The notes beneath the pieces were generated by a model that worked only from the letters and a program-made list of their open reading frames with translations, was not told the DNA's origin and ran no database searches. Positions 17,514-26,551 of a stretch of 64,000 bases of DNA are shown piece by piece. Both the position numbers and the translations under genes were made by a program. Position 1 is the stretch's first letter. Every line of letters begins with the position of its first letter. This stretch comes from Coprococcus ammoniilyticus (GTDB lineage: Bacteria > Bacillota > Clostridia > Lachnospirales > Lachnospiraceae), in NCBI RefSeq assembly GCF_025567345.1, contig NZ_JAOQJS010000007.1, forward strand, positions 62,001-126,000, in the 5' to 3' direction.

Positions 17514-17726
17514 TTATCCTCTATTTTCCATATACAAATCCATTCCCAATAGATTTGCGAGGTAAATTGATTTGCCAATCTCCGCTGTTGCCTTGCCTCG
17601 TTCCAGATCTGATATAAAGCTCACACTGAATCCGGTAAATTCAGCCAGATAAGCCTGAGTATATCCTAGTTCTTTCCTGCGTTTTCGAATTGCTTTACCA
17701 TATGACTTTGCATCCGTTATCTTCAT
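17514..17726 (-). CDS. HipB-like antitoxin/repressor, copy 2
   Basis: 70 residues, identical to copy 1 except at four positions (E/K, K/N, E/G and C/Y). It has the same XRE helix-turn-helix, the same ribosome site and the same upstream operator pair (one operator has a single base change, GCCGTGCGGC). It is followed by a hipA stub and then the 134-residue gene. Both copies would bind the same operators, so they should cross-regulate. Confidence 0.88.
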   Translation of the reverse strand: MKITDAKSYGKAIRKRRKELGYTQAYLAEFTGFSVSFISDLERGKATAEIGKSIYLANLLGMDLYMENRG

Positions 17727-17781
17727 TCTGCCTCCATATTATATAGTCATTCAGCTAATATACACTTTAACAAATATAAAA

Positions 17782-17834
17782 TAGCCGTGCGGCTAATTTT
17801 TGATATATTTATTATATATCAAGCCGTACGGCTA
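17782..17834. promoter_or_regulatory. Paired hipB operators, copy 2
   Basis: TAGCCGTGCGGCTA and AAGCCGTACGGCTA, 39 bp apart as in copy 1, flanking the AT-rich promoter of hipB copy 2. Confidence 0.72.
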
Positions 17835-17956
17835 AATCAATTGTATGTTGCGTCTTTCTATTTCACCGCACTACCATATTTTTCGGTCAAAGCCGAAAAA
17901 AACAAAGAAGATTAGGAACCGTAATAATTCTATTCAAATTTTCTTCCTGATTCACT

Positions 17957-19021
17957 TCACTCTGCATGTACGGTCACCTCACTTTCCTTTTTTTTAGACA
18001 TAAACCAATAAAATATAACACAAAATGCTAAAGCAAACACAACACCAAAAACATTTTGAATCACTCTAAGACTAACCGCTCCTTGTAGTCCATAAGTCTC
18101 TGCAGCAATGGCTAAAGCACCAAATGTGTTAAATACTGCCTGCCAGCCATATTGTGCTGAAAATCCTACACCGATTCCACCAAGAATTCCTATATATGCA
18201 TAGATTGACGAAGGAAGCAGAAAATATAATACTGTAAAACATATAACACCTGCAATATTTCCGACAATCCTTTTACGGACTCTGTAGTGCATATCTTCCA
18301 TAAACGGCAAAATCACGGACATGGCCGCAATACCAGCCCACATTGCACGTGGCATATTACAAAGTTCTGCAATGCAAAGGACAATCGGTACGCATAAAAT
18401 CTGACATATCTGCCATTTTGTTCTGGAAGAAGTGATATCAAATTCTTGTATCAGATCTTTCAGATTTCTTTTATAAGTTCTGTTTTTATGATTTCGATAA
18501 AATACGAAGCAGGTAAGTGCTGCACCTAAAGCCATTCCGACTAATCGCATCTGATAGCTTTTTCCCGTAACATCATAACCATATAGCAGCAGATACCCAA
18601 GAACCAATGTAGATTGATTAAACATGAGTGGATTATGGCATCCGAACAAAATCAACACAGCCAGTGCCGCAATATTTAACAGCATTCCCAATACCGGTGA
18701 AAACTGATTTGCTAAATGCGGACATACAGTCATAATTACAAAGAACAAAGCCAAAAGCATCGTAGATTGTCCGGTGTGGATCCCCAAATCCGCATTTCTA
18801 AACACCATGAGACATAATAAGACTACTACACCTACAATGCTATTCTCATTTCCAAATAGGGTGCTGAAAATACTAACAAAGAAAAAACAAAATGCCATTG
18901 TAACAGCTATCTTCACCAGATATACCCACATATGATATAATTTTTCTTTTAGTGTTTCACTCTTTTTCAACAGTTTTTTAGAACCTGCCTGATTTAACTG
19001 CAACTCCTGATAAAATGTCAT
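17957..19021 (-). CDS. FUSC/aromatic-acid-exporter-like membrane protein
   Basis: A 354-residue integral membrane protein with two sets of about five membrane segments, split by a basic cytoplasmic stretch (YRNHKNRTYKRNLKDLIQEF). The second half has the FUSC-type pattern MWAGIAAMSVILPF and GNIAGVI. FUSC/ArAE proteins export aromatic or other organic compounds, or adjust envelope stress. Last gene of an operon with a phospholipase D-like enzyme and a two-component system, so an envelope-linked export role is inferred. The substrate is unknown. Confidence 0.82.
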   Translation of the reverse strand: MTFYQELQLNQAGSKKLLKKSETLKEKLYHMWVYLVKIAVTMAFCFFFVSIFSTLFGNENSIVGVVVLLCLMVFRNADLGIHTGQSTMLLALFFVIMTVCPHLANQFSPVLGMLLNIAALAVLILFGCHNPLMFNQSTLVLGYLLLYGYDVTGKSYQMRLVGMALGAALTCFVFYRNHKNRTYKRNLKDLIQEFDITSSRTKWQICQILCVPIVLCIAELCNMPRAMWAGIAAMSVILPFMEDMHYRVRKRIVGNIAGVICFTVLYFLLPSSIYAYIGILGGIGVGFSAQYGWQAVFNTFGALAIAAETYGLQGAVSLRVIQNVFGVVFALAFCVIFYWFMSKKKESEVTVHAE

Positions 19022-19054
19022 ATAAATCCTCCTATCTTCTAATTTATCTTAAAA

Positions 19055-20098
19055 CTATATAATCTCATCTTTCTGCTTTGGCAGCTCTATAACAAATCTG
19101 CATCCACCATATTCACGATTTTCTGCTTTGATTGTTCCTCCGGCACTATCTACAATCCGTTTTACAAGTGCGAGACCTAGGCCATTTCCTTCTGCTTTAT
19201 GAGATCCATCTACCTGATAGAACTTGTCAAATATTCTGGATTTTACATCATCCTCTATTCCTGGTCCTTCATCTTCCAGAATGAACTTAACAGAATCCTG
19301 TTCTTGTTTCAGAAACATCGTAATTGTTCCCTTTGAAGGGCTGAACTTAATCGCATTATCTAAAAGATTTATCCAGATATGCATAAAAAGTCCTTCATTC
19401 CCAGTATATTTAACTTCCTCCAATTCTACCTGAAAACCAATTTCTTTTTCTGTCCATTTTGTTTCCAATGTAAGAAATGCCTGGCGGATCTGTTCATCCA
19501 GACGATATTCTGTTTTTTTCATTGGTATATTCTGATTCTCTAACTTGGATAACAGCAAAATATTACCAACCAATCCGGAAAGCCTTTGGGTGTTAAATAA
19601 GATTTTTTCTACATATTCCTCTTGATCCGGAGACAGTTCTTCTCCCTGAAGCAGCATTGTATATCCTTCAATGGCATTAATCGGGGTCTTAAACTCATGA
19701 GAAACATTAGATACAAAATCCATCTGCAGCACCTCTGTTGCACGAAGTTCTTTTGTCATAACGTTAAAACTTTGATAAGATTCTCCAACTTCTGCTATAC
19801 GGCTGTTCGTTTCCAAATGCTGTTCAAAATCTCCCTGAGAAACTTCCTTCATTGCTTTACTAAGTCTGGTAATTGGTTCCAGTAACTTTGCATTGATAAA
19901 GGAAGTGATCAGCCCTGCAATCAATGTATTGAAAATCAAAAGCCAGCCAAGCACAGGTATGCTGCCCGGCAGATTAAAAAAATGATTCAAAAAAGCAAAT
20001 AATAAAGCAGATATGACTGTTGAAAATACAAGTGCCAGCCAGATTGCACCAGTCAGACAGGATCGGATCCGCAATCCTTTTTTTTTCTTTTGTTCCAT
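19055..20098 (-). CDS. Sensor histidine kinase
   Basis: 347 residues. Two membrane spans near the N terminus with almost no extracellular loop, then HAMP (~60-115), HisKA (phospho-acceptor His in VSHEFKTPINAIEGY) and a catalytic domain with N box NLLDNAIKFS, G1 DEGPGIE and G2 GNGLGLAL. The tiny sensor loop suggests intramembrane sensing. Its ATG overlaps the regulator's stop (TAATG). It phosphorylates the response regulator encoded directly upstream. Confidence 0.95.
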   Translation of the reverse strand: MEQKKKKGLRIRSCLTGAIWLALVFSTVISALLFAFLNHFFNLPGSIPVLGWLLIFNTLIAGLITSFINAKLLEPITRLSKAMKEVSQGDFEQHLETNSRIAEVGESYQSFNVMTKELRATEVLQMDFVSNVSHEFKTPINAIEGYTMLLQGEELSPDQEEYVEKILFNTQRLSGLVGNILLLSKLENQNIPMKKTEYRLDEQIRQAFLTLETKWTEKEIGFQVELEEVKYTGNEGLFMHIWINLLDNAIKFSPSKGTITMFLKQEQDSVKFILEDEGPGIEDDVKSRIFDKFYQVDGSHKAEGNGLGLALVKRIVDSAGGTIKAENREYGGCRFVIELPKQKDEII

Positions 20099-20769
20099 TA
20101 TTTTTTCACCACCTTGTATCCAATTCCACGCATTGTTACGATTTCAAAATCCGGGTTATCTTTAAAACGCTCTCTGAGTCTTCCTATATGTACCTCTATT
20201 GTATGTGGGTCTGCCTCCGTCTCGTACCCCCATACTTCATCCATCAACTGTTGTTTTGTAAATGTTCTGCCTGGCGAAGCTGCAAGCTTATATAAAAGCA
20301 GGAATTGTTTTTTAGGTAAAACAAGACTTTCCTTATCAGTTGTAACCGTCATTGCATCATAATCAAACTCTGTTGAACCGATCACAATTTTGTGTTCATT
20401 CAATATCTGTGCACGGCGAAGCAGTGCTCCGACTCTTAAAACCATTTCATTCACATTTACCGGTTTTACCATATAATCATCACTTCCCGAAAAAAATCCC
20501 TGACGCATATCATCAAAGGAACCTTTCGCAGTGATCATAAGCACTGGTATCTGATATCCTGCTGAACGAAGTTCTGACACCAGTTCATAGCCATCCATAA
20601 CCGGCATCATAATATCAGAAATGATCAGATCAATATATTCCTTATCCAATACTTCTAATGCCTGTGCTCCATCCGATGCACTTTTGACTTGATATCCATT
20701 CTTCTCAAGCACTTTTTGGAATAGCTGGCTTAATTCTTTATCATCTTCTACAATCAATATTTGAAACAC
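20098..20769 (-). CDS. OmpR-family response regulator
   Basis: A 223-residue regulator. Receiver domain with acidic pocket VEDD, phosphorylation Asp in LIISDIMMPVMDG, Thr in MITAKG and Lys in MVKPVN. The C-terminal winged helix ends with EVHIGRLRERF and MRGIGYKV. I choose the GTG start (VFQILIVEDD) because AGGAGGAAGG lies just upstream; the ATG at 20808 overlaps the previous gene and has no ribosome site. It is cotranscribed with the kinase and presumably controls this operon. Confidence 0.94.
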   Translation of the reverse strand: MFQILIVEDDKELSQLFQKVLEKNGYQVKSASDGAQALEVLDKEYIDLIISDIMMPVMDGYELVSELRSAGYQIPVLMITAKGSFDDMRQGFFSGSDDYMVKPVNVNEMVLRVGALLRRAQILNEHKIVIGSTEFDYDAMTVTTDKESLVLPKKQFLLLYKLAASPGRTFTKQQLMDEVWGYETEADPHTIEVHIGRLRERFKDNPDFEIVTMRGIGYKVVKK

Positions 20770-20786
20770 GTTTTCCTTCCTCCTTA

Positions 20787-22220
20787 TTAAAACAGATACC
20801 TTGCCCATCCAAGCAGATGCTGTACCAAAAATATTTTTCTCTGACGTTTCTTTGTTAATTCGATTGGCTCTACATGATATGGATCATTATAAGTTCCGCC
20901 TTCTAATATCTGGCGGGACACTTTTTCATATTCCATCATGCCCTCTTCCAACTGTTTATTAATATCTTTACTGCGTATTACAAGCATCAGTTCCGTATCC
21001 AGATATACACTTCTCATGTCCATATTAAAGGAACCGATTACAGACAGATCATCGTCAATCAGAATACTTTTTCCGTGGTATGAATAACCGCCTTCATATT
21101 CCCAGATATTAATTCCTGTACTTAAGATTCTATTTCTGTTTTTCGCATAATCGGCAGACCCAAATGGATTCCTATTATTCGCAACTGAATTTGTCATGAT
21201 AGAAAAATCTGAAACGTTCTCTGCAATCTCCTCCCATGTATTATACATCATATCATTACAGATAATATATGGCGTGTGGATCTTCACACGATTTTTTGCA
21301 TTTTTCATCAATTCTCCCAACTGATACCACACTACTGGTTCTTTGGAACCTGTGTGAATAGGATTTGACACTAATGTAATCTTTTCTGTCTCAAAAGTTT
21401 CGTCCGTATAATCGGTCTCGCAGATTCTTTCCTTATTCTCCTCAAAATATTTCTGATAGCTGTTCTGCAGCTCTAAAACTGCGTTCTTTACAGATTTTCT
21501 ATTTGCCAGTTTTTTATTGTTATGAAAATAACCACTGTCTTCCTGATTCCATATGGTTTCAAAATACTCTGACAACTGGTTAACTGAATTTTCTTTCTCA
21601 GGTTCATCGCAAACCACTAACACGTCTCTGTCATAGTTCTTATGTCCCGGAAAATCACCCAGGAAATAATTGTGTATATTTCTTCCCCCAAGAATATATC
21701 TCTTTCCATCTGCAATCAAATATTTATCATGCATTCTACCCATCATTTTCCACGGTTTCAACGGATTGGCCTTATTATACAGTTTAATTTCAACATTCTC
21801 ATGGGAAGATAATCCATAGAAATACGGATTTCCTTCCATATCAATCCAGCTCTCCATTCCATCTACTAACAGACGAATATGTACACCTCTGTCTGCCGCA
21901 TCATGCAGTGCTCCTAAAATCAATTTTCCACTTTCATCGGATTGAAATGCAAAAGTAGAAAGAATAATTTCCTTTTTTGCATTCTTAATCAAACGCACTC
22001 TTTGTAAAAGCGCTTCTGGATTCTTTTCTATGATTACTGCCCGTTCTGTATTTTCACTGCATTCGTTCCATGACCCATTTATTGTTTCTTTTTTGGTTGT
22101 ATTGGACACTTCCGGCTGCTTTTTATATGCAACGCAGATTCCGAGCAATTCATAAAAAACCACACATAAAAAAATTGCCAGTATAACAAGAAGGATTTTA
22201 CATATTTTATGCTTTATCAT
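20787..22220 (-). CDS. Phospholipase D/cardiolipin synthase-like membrane-anchored enzyme
   Basis: 477 residues: an N-terminal membrane anchor (~8-30, VILAIFLCVVFYELLGICVA), then two PLD domains. HKD motifs are HDKYLIADG (first, ~168) and HGKSILIDD (second, ~395, followed by IGSFNMDMRS). Two HKD motifs in one chain make a complete active site for phosphatidyl transfer or hydrolysis, as in cardiolipin synthases. The anchor differs from the usual two-span Cls start, so a secreted-face phospholipase is also possible. First gene of the PLD-regulator-kinase-FUSC operon. Confidence 0.88.
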   Translation of the reverse strand: MIKHKICKILLVILAIFLCVVFYELLGICVAYKKQPEVSNTTKKETINGSWNECSENTERAVIIEKNPEALLQRVRLIKNAKKEIILSTFAFQSDESGKLILGALHDAADRGVHIRLLVDGMESWIDMEGNPYFYGLSSHENVEIKLYNKANPLKPWKMMGRMHDKYLIADGKRYILGGRNIHNYFLGDFPGHKNYDRDVLVVCDEPEKENSVNQLSEYFETIWNQEDSGYFHNNKKLANRKSVKNAVLELQNSYQKYFEENKERICETDYTDETFETEKITLVSNPIHTGSKEPVVWYQLGELMKNAKNRVKIHTPYIICNDMMYNTWEEIAENVSDFSIMTNSVANNRNPFGSADYAKNRNRILSTGINIWEYEGGYSYHGKSILIDDDLSVIGSFNMDMRSVYLDTELMLVIRSKDINKQLEEGMMEYEKVSRQILEGGTYNDPYHVEPIELTKKRQRKIFLVQHLLGWARYLF

Positions 22221-22364
22221 TGTACATCACCTGATTCCTTTTTATTTCATACTTATACAATACAAAGTCAATCTCAATTTAACCTCAACAAAATTTATTT
22301 TTCATGCGTCATTTCATCTGTTATGATTAGATATGGCGTCATAAACCAACAATATTTTTCAGCT

Positions 22365-22445
22365 TTATTTATCATACTGATATAAACTTCTTCTCCTACT
22401 TGTATAAACTTCAGGATAAAGTTCCCGAAGGTTAATTTTCTTCAT
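22365..22445 (-). pseudogene. Truncated sigma-factor-like ORF of an integrative element
   Basis: A 26-codon frame, MKKINLRELYPEVYTSRRRS, with a good GGAGG site. The opening MKKINLRELYPEVYT is that of small sigma-70-like proteins carried by Firmicute conjugative elements, which are normally over 100 aa. Here it stops early. The upstream frame (PHGNLAFFVAIFSEVTRLPA) is also a familiar non-coding companion of such genes. Marks the left remnant of an older element. Confidence 0.55.
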
Positions 22446-22835
22446 TATGTACCTCCATTTCGATTCACGGATGATTGACGGGTGAATCGAATGGAGGCGG
22501 AGACCGACACCGGCAGGCAACCGGGTCACCTCCGAAAAAATGGCAACAAAAAACGCCAGATTTCCGTGAGGGAAAACTGGCGCGCCAAGAACAGCCATTA
22601 TTATACTGAATTACATGGAACGATAATGCCGATGCAATGTTATACTTGCCCGGAGGAGGAGGGCGGCAGAAATGTTTGGTTTCAACCGCCGCGACATCTC
22701 AAGCGCAAATCATCGCTGTTAAATAGCAACGGTTTTGTGTTTGGAGTGCTTATTCCTAAAAATCAAAAAATGATTAGGGCAATCCGAAACTCAATCGTCT
22801 ATTTTTCATAGAGAACACTGGCCGTCCTTATAGCG
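22446..22835. other. Element-derived region without a convincing gene
   Basis: 390 bp between the truncated sigma-like ORF and kdpE. Open frames exist on both strands but look non-coding. No terminator or repeat stands out apart from A/T-rich stretches before kdpE's stop. Confidence 0.4.
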
Positions 22836-23537
22836 TTATTCTATTTTCATCATACGGTAGCCCACACCAATATGTGTTTGAATATATTGTGGAGACTCCT
22901 CTGTTGGCTCCAGTTTTTTTCGCAATGTTGCCATAAATACCCGCAGCGAAGCCACATCGTTATCCCAACTGCGGCCCCAGATATTTTGTGTGATAAAGGT
23001 ATGGGTCAGTACCTTGCCGACATTCTTGGACAGCAGACACAACAGCTTATACTCAATGGGTGTCAGATGAAGTTCGTTTTCGTCCAGATAAGCGCATCCC
23101 CCGGCATAATCCACTTTCAACTTACCATTCACAAATACAGAACTGGCAGTAAACATCTCTGCCGTCATCAGAGAGAGTCTTCGCTGCGTCACCCGAAGTC
23201 GTGCCAGCAGTTCTTCTACCGAAAAGGGCTTTGTCAAATAATCGTCCGCTCCGGCATCCAGCGCCTTGATTTTATCGTTATCCTCGCTTCGGGCGCTGAT
23301 TACAATAATCGGAACATTGGACCAAGAGCGAACCGTTTGAATGACTTGAATGCCATCCATATCCGGCAAGCCCAAATCCAGTAAGATGATTTCAGGATTG
23401 TGCGATGTGGCCTCCATAATGGCTGCCGAGCCATTAGGTGCTACCACATAACGATAATCATTTGTTTTTAAAGTGGTCGTAATGAGATTTCGTACAGACG
23501 GGTCATCCTCAACCACTAATATCAAAGGTTTATTCAT
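22836..23537 (-). CDS. kdpE: KdpE-like response regulator
   Basis: A 233-residue OmpR-family regulator. Receiver: VEDDPSVRN, phospho-Asp in ILLDLGLPDMDG, ISARSE, and LTKPFSVEEL. The winged helix ends GVGYRMMKIE. It overlaps the end of kdpD by 8 bp, the classic kdpDE arrangement. KdpE normally activates the kdpFABC potassium pump, but no pump genes are here; the linked potassium genes are Trk/Ktr type, so these may be its target. Confidence 0.93.
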   Translation of the reverse strand: MNKPLILVVEDDPSVRNLITTTLKTNDYRYVVAPNGSAAIMEATSHNPEIILLDLGLPDMDGIQVIQTVRSWSNVPIIVISARSEDNDKIKALDAGADDYLTKPFSVEELLARLRVTQRRLSLMTAEMFTASSVFVNGKLKVDYAGGCAYLDENELHLTPIEYKLLCLLSKNVGKVLTHTFITQNIWGRSWDNDVASLRVFMATLRKKLEPTEESPQYIQTHIGVGYRMMKIE

Positions 23538-26223
23538 GAAGTTCTACCTCCTCTGCAGGTAATGTAAATTTAAAAACAGTGCCATTTGGCTGATTGTCTG
23601 ATACGGAAATCGTGCCGCCGTGGGCGGTCACAATGGACTTACAGAGGGACAGCCCCAATCCAAGGCTTCTGCGGCTGTCGACCACTTTATTGGCCCCACT
23701 ATAAAACATATCGAAAATACGGGGTTTCTGCTCATCGGGAATCCCAGGGCCGTTGTCGGAAACGGAAACCGTGACCCATTGCTCTTTTTGATCGGTGTGT
23801 ATTTCAATTACTGAACCGACAGGGGTATATTTGATGGCGTTGTCAACCAAATTGATAATCACCTGAACGATCAGCTTCGCGTCAATGTGGGCAAGGATAA
23901 AGTCTTTACCGCTGGTCACACGAATGGTGTGTTCTTTACTTTTTCTGTTGATGTGCTTCAGCGCTTCAGAAACGACCTCATCCATGAGTTCGATACTCCA
24001 AGTTAGATTGACCTGTCCGCCCTCAATTCGTGTGACTGCTAACAAATTTTCAACCAGATTGATTAGCCACATGGAATCGTCATAAATATCAGTAAAGGTC
24101 TGCTCCCGTAGTGCATCGTCCATTTTTTTATAATTTGCAAGCAAATTGTCTGCGCTGCCGGAAATCGCTGTCAAAGGCGTCCGAAGATCATGGGAGATTG
24201 CCCGCAGCAGGTTGGCACGAAGTTGTTCATTTTGTGCCAGGACAGCCGCTTCCTCCTTCTCCTTGGCATTTTTGATGTTTTCCAGCGCCAATGCGCACTC
24301 GCCAAGAATGGAAAGAAGCACGCTATTTTCAAAAGAGTCCAATGGAGTACCGTTCACAGCAATACCAGCTACTCCATATACATTCTGGTTAACCCGAATC
24401 GCAAGGTATAAACACTTTGCACTGGATAATGTATCTGTTGTGGCACCGGCGTGTTTATTGTTTCGGAAGGCCCAATCGGCGACTGCTTTCTCGTTCTCAG
24501 AAATTAAATCTTCCTGAATGCTATTAACAGCACGAAAAACGTTAGGGGTGGCAAGTTCTTTACCATCAGACAGGTAGACGACAATATCTTTTTTCAGCAG
24601 CTTCATGAGCTGCCCTGCCGTAGCGGTGATTACCGCATTCTCATCCTGCTCTTTTTGCAGAAGCTGGTTGGTTTCAAAAAGAATCTTTGTACGGTAAGCT
24701 GTATGGGCAGATTGTTTCGCATTTTCTTTCAGCCGGGTAGCGAGAGATCCGGAAAGCAGTGTTACTATAAACATAATGGTAAAGGTAATAATATAGTTCG
24801 GATCGTCAAAATGGAATGTCAGTCTCGGAGTGGTAAAAAAGAAATTGAAAACCAGCACACTGACAATCGAGGTCAGAATCCCGCACAGTCGGTTGGTTGT
24901 GATTACAGCGGTCACAAGTACGCCTAATATATAAACTGCGATAATATTACTCTCCGTGAACCCAAGAGCGTCAAAGCCACAGCCAATTAGTGTAGCTACC
25001 AGCAATACAGCTATACTCTTCAGAACATCACGCAGGGGCATCGCATCTACCTGCGCCTTACTCTTTTTTTCCTGATAGCTGGTTCCTGTGCTGGCATCCG
25101 GTATCACATGAATATCCAGATTAGGTACGCTGGAAATCAGGCGTTCCGTCAAGGTGGGCTTGCTGAAAATATTCTTTCGTGCAATGGTACTTCGTCCAAT
25201 TACGATTTTTGAGATGCCGGAAAGACGGGCAAATTCCGCAATCTGATAAGGCACGTCATCGCCATAACTTGTCTCAATCGCAGCGCCAAGTTGCTGGGCC
25301 AGACGCTTATTATCCTGCAAACGCTTTTTATCATCGTCACTCATCGCCGCTGTATTTGACGTTTCCACATAAAGAGCGGTAAATGTTCCCCGAAAGGCTC
25401 TTGCCATCCTTGCAGCAGTCCGAATAATTTTTGCGTTGGATGGCGACGAGGAAAGACATGCCAGAATGCGCTCGTCTGTATGGTAATCGCCTCGGCTCTG
25501 TACTCTGGCGCTTTCCGTCAGCAAGTTCACCCGGTCAGCGCACCGACGGAGGGCGATTTCCCGCAATGCGGTGAGATTTTCCAGCGTGAAAAAATTAACT
25601 GTTGCCCGCTGCGCCTGATCTTCCCGGTACACATTTCCACTTGCCAGTCGTTCCAGCAACTCCGCAGGCTCAATATCCACCAGTTCTACCTGATCTGCTT
25701 GATCAAAGGTGGAATCCGGAATGCGCTCCCGCACAAGAATTCCGGTGATAGAGGCTACTGTATCGTTGAGACTCTCAATATGTTGGACATTTACAGTCGT
25801 ATAGACATCAATTCCAGTATTTAGCAGTTCCTGAACATCCTGATACCGCTTCGTGTGCCGACTGCTTTCGGCGTTGGTATGGGCCAACTCATCCACCAAT
25901 ATGAGTTGGGGATTTCGCTTGAGCGCAGCATCAATATCAAATTCACGAAGGGTCATTCCTTCGTAAGCAACTTGTTTTACAGGAAGCTGCTCCAAGCCGT
26001 CCAGAAGTGCCATCGTCTGGGGTCGGGCATGGGGTTCTATGTATCCAGCAACCACATCGATGCCACGCTCCTTAGCCTGATGAGCCGCCTGAAGCATGGC
26101 ATAGGTCTTTCCGACACCTGCGGCATAACCGAAAAAGATTTTGAGTTTTCCGCTTTTCTTAGTGGATGCATCGTTACGGATCGCACGAAGAAGCTGATCC
26201 GGATCTTGTCTTGGCAGTTCCAT
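23530..26223 (-). CDS. kdpD: KdpD-like sensor histidine kinase
   Basis: 897 residues, full length. N-terminal KdpD domain with Walker A GYAAGVGKT (~33) and DELAHTN; a universal-stress-like domain (~245-370, KIVIGRSTIARK); four membrane spans (~395-500); a GAF-like region; HisKA with ISHDLRTPLTAISGS; and a catalytic domain with NLVDNAIKYTP, DNGPGIP and GLGLSLCKS. KdpD senses K+ or osmotic stress and also binds c-di-AMP in some Firmicutes through the stress-protein domain. The start at MELPRQD is set by GGAGGG. Same direction as, and downstream of, ktrB-ktrA-small gene. Confidence 0.95.
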   Translation of the reverse strand: MELPRQDPDQLLRAIRNDASTKKSGKLKIFFGYAAGVGKTYAMLQAAHQAKERGIDVVAGYIEPHARPQTMALLDGLEQLPVKQVAYEGMTLREFDIDAALKRNPQLILVDELAHTNAESSRHTKRYQDVQELLNTGIDVYTTVNVQHIESLNDTVASITGILVRERIPDSTFDQADQVELVDIEPAELLERLASGNVYREDQAQRATVNFFTLENLTALREIALRRCADRVNLLTESARVQSRGDYHTDERILACLSSSPSNAKIIRTAARMARAFRGTFTALYVETSNTAAMSDDDKKRLQDNKRLAQQLGAAIETSYGDDVPYQIAEFARLSGISKIVIGRSTIARKNIFSKPTLTERLISSVPNLDIHVIPDASTGTSYQEKKSKAQVDAMPLRDVLKSIAVLLVATLIGCGFDALGFTESNIIAVYILGVLVTAVITTNRLCGILTSIVSVLVFNFFFTTPRLTFHFDDPNYIITFTIMFIVTLLSGSLATRLKENAKQSAHTAYRTKILFETNQLLQKEQDENAVITATAGQLMKLLKKDIVVYLSDGKELATPNVFRAVNSIQEDLISENEKAVADWAFRNNKHAGATTDTLSSAKCLYLAIRVNQNVYGVAGIAVNGTPLDSFENSVLLSILGECALALENIKNAKEKEEAAVLAQNEQLRANLLRAISHDLRTPLTAISGSADNLLANYKKMDDALREQTFTDIYDDSMWLINLVENLLAVTRIEGGQVNLTWSIELMDEVVSEALKHINRKSKEHTIRVTSGKDFILAHIDAKLIVQVIINLVDNAIKYTPVGSVIEIHTDQKEQWVTVSVSDNGPGIPDEQKPRIFDMFYSGANKVVDSRRSLGLGLSLCKSIVTAHGGTISVSDNQPNGTVFKFTLPAEEVELHE

Positions 26224-26295
26224 TTTAACCCTCCTATCTGTCACTCAAGTAAAAGCGATTCCATTTTTCAATATTATAACACACAACGTCAAAAC

Positions 26296-26514
26296 CTACA
26301 TCTGCGACTGATCCACGGCAAATTTGTTCAGGCATCCAATGAAAAAATCGACGACAGGTGATTTTGGGGAATCCCTCCATAGTGCTATTTGTGTGATTTG
26401 ATTCTGGGTAATCGGCTCAAAATTGTTTTCCAGAAAAACATCCAGTTTATTCATCAGAAAATACCCAAAAATAAATATGGCTGATGTACTTACAAGTAAA
26501 ATAACATCCTGCAT
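26296..26514 (-). CDS. Small single-span membrane protein of the potassium operon
   Basis: 72 residues: one N-terminal membrane helix (ILLVSTSAIFIFGYFLM), then a short acidic/polar cytoplasmic tail. GGGGGGATG precedes the start. It sits between the ktrA-like and kdpD genes, all on one strand. By position it could be a regulatory subunit or an adaptor between transporter and sensor, but that is inference. It is not KdpF, which is ~29 aa and followed by kdpA. Confidence 0.65.
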   Translation of the reverse strand: MQDVILLVSTSAIFIFGYFLMNKLDVFLENNFEPITQNQITQIALWRDSPKSPVVDFFIGCLNKFAVDQSQM

Positions 26515-26551
26515 GGATTCATCCCCCCAATTCCTTTGATTTCTCTTAAAA

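Larger units (their letters stand above)
16505..17855. repeat. Direct duplication of the hipB region (~350 bp copies)
   Basis: The segments at about 16515-16885 and 17485-17850 are near identical: hipA stub, hipB, 5' region and operators. The copies are separated by the 134-residue gene. Homology stops just inside hipA on one side and just past the distal operator on the other. Confidence 0.85.

Noticed and set aside
16815..17834. CRISPR-like repeats (TAGCCGTACGGCTA words)
   Set aside because: Only two pairs, each flanking a hipB promoter; they are operators, without spacers or cas genes.
22482..22811. 109-residue plus-strand frame
   Set aside because: No family match or ribosome site; lies over element debris whose other strand has the recognisable sigma-like start.
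26296..26514. KdpF subunit
   Set aside because: Too long at 72 residues and not followed by kdpA, kdpB or kdpC.
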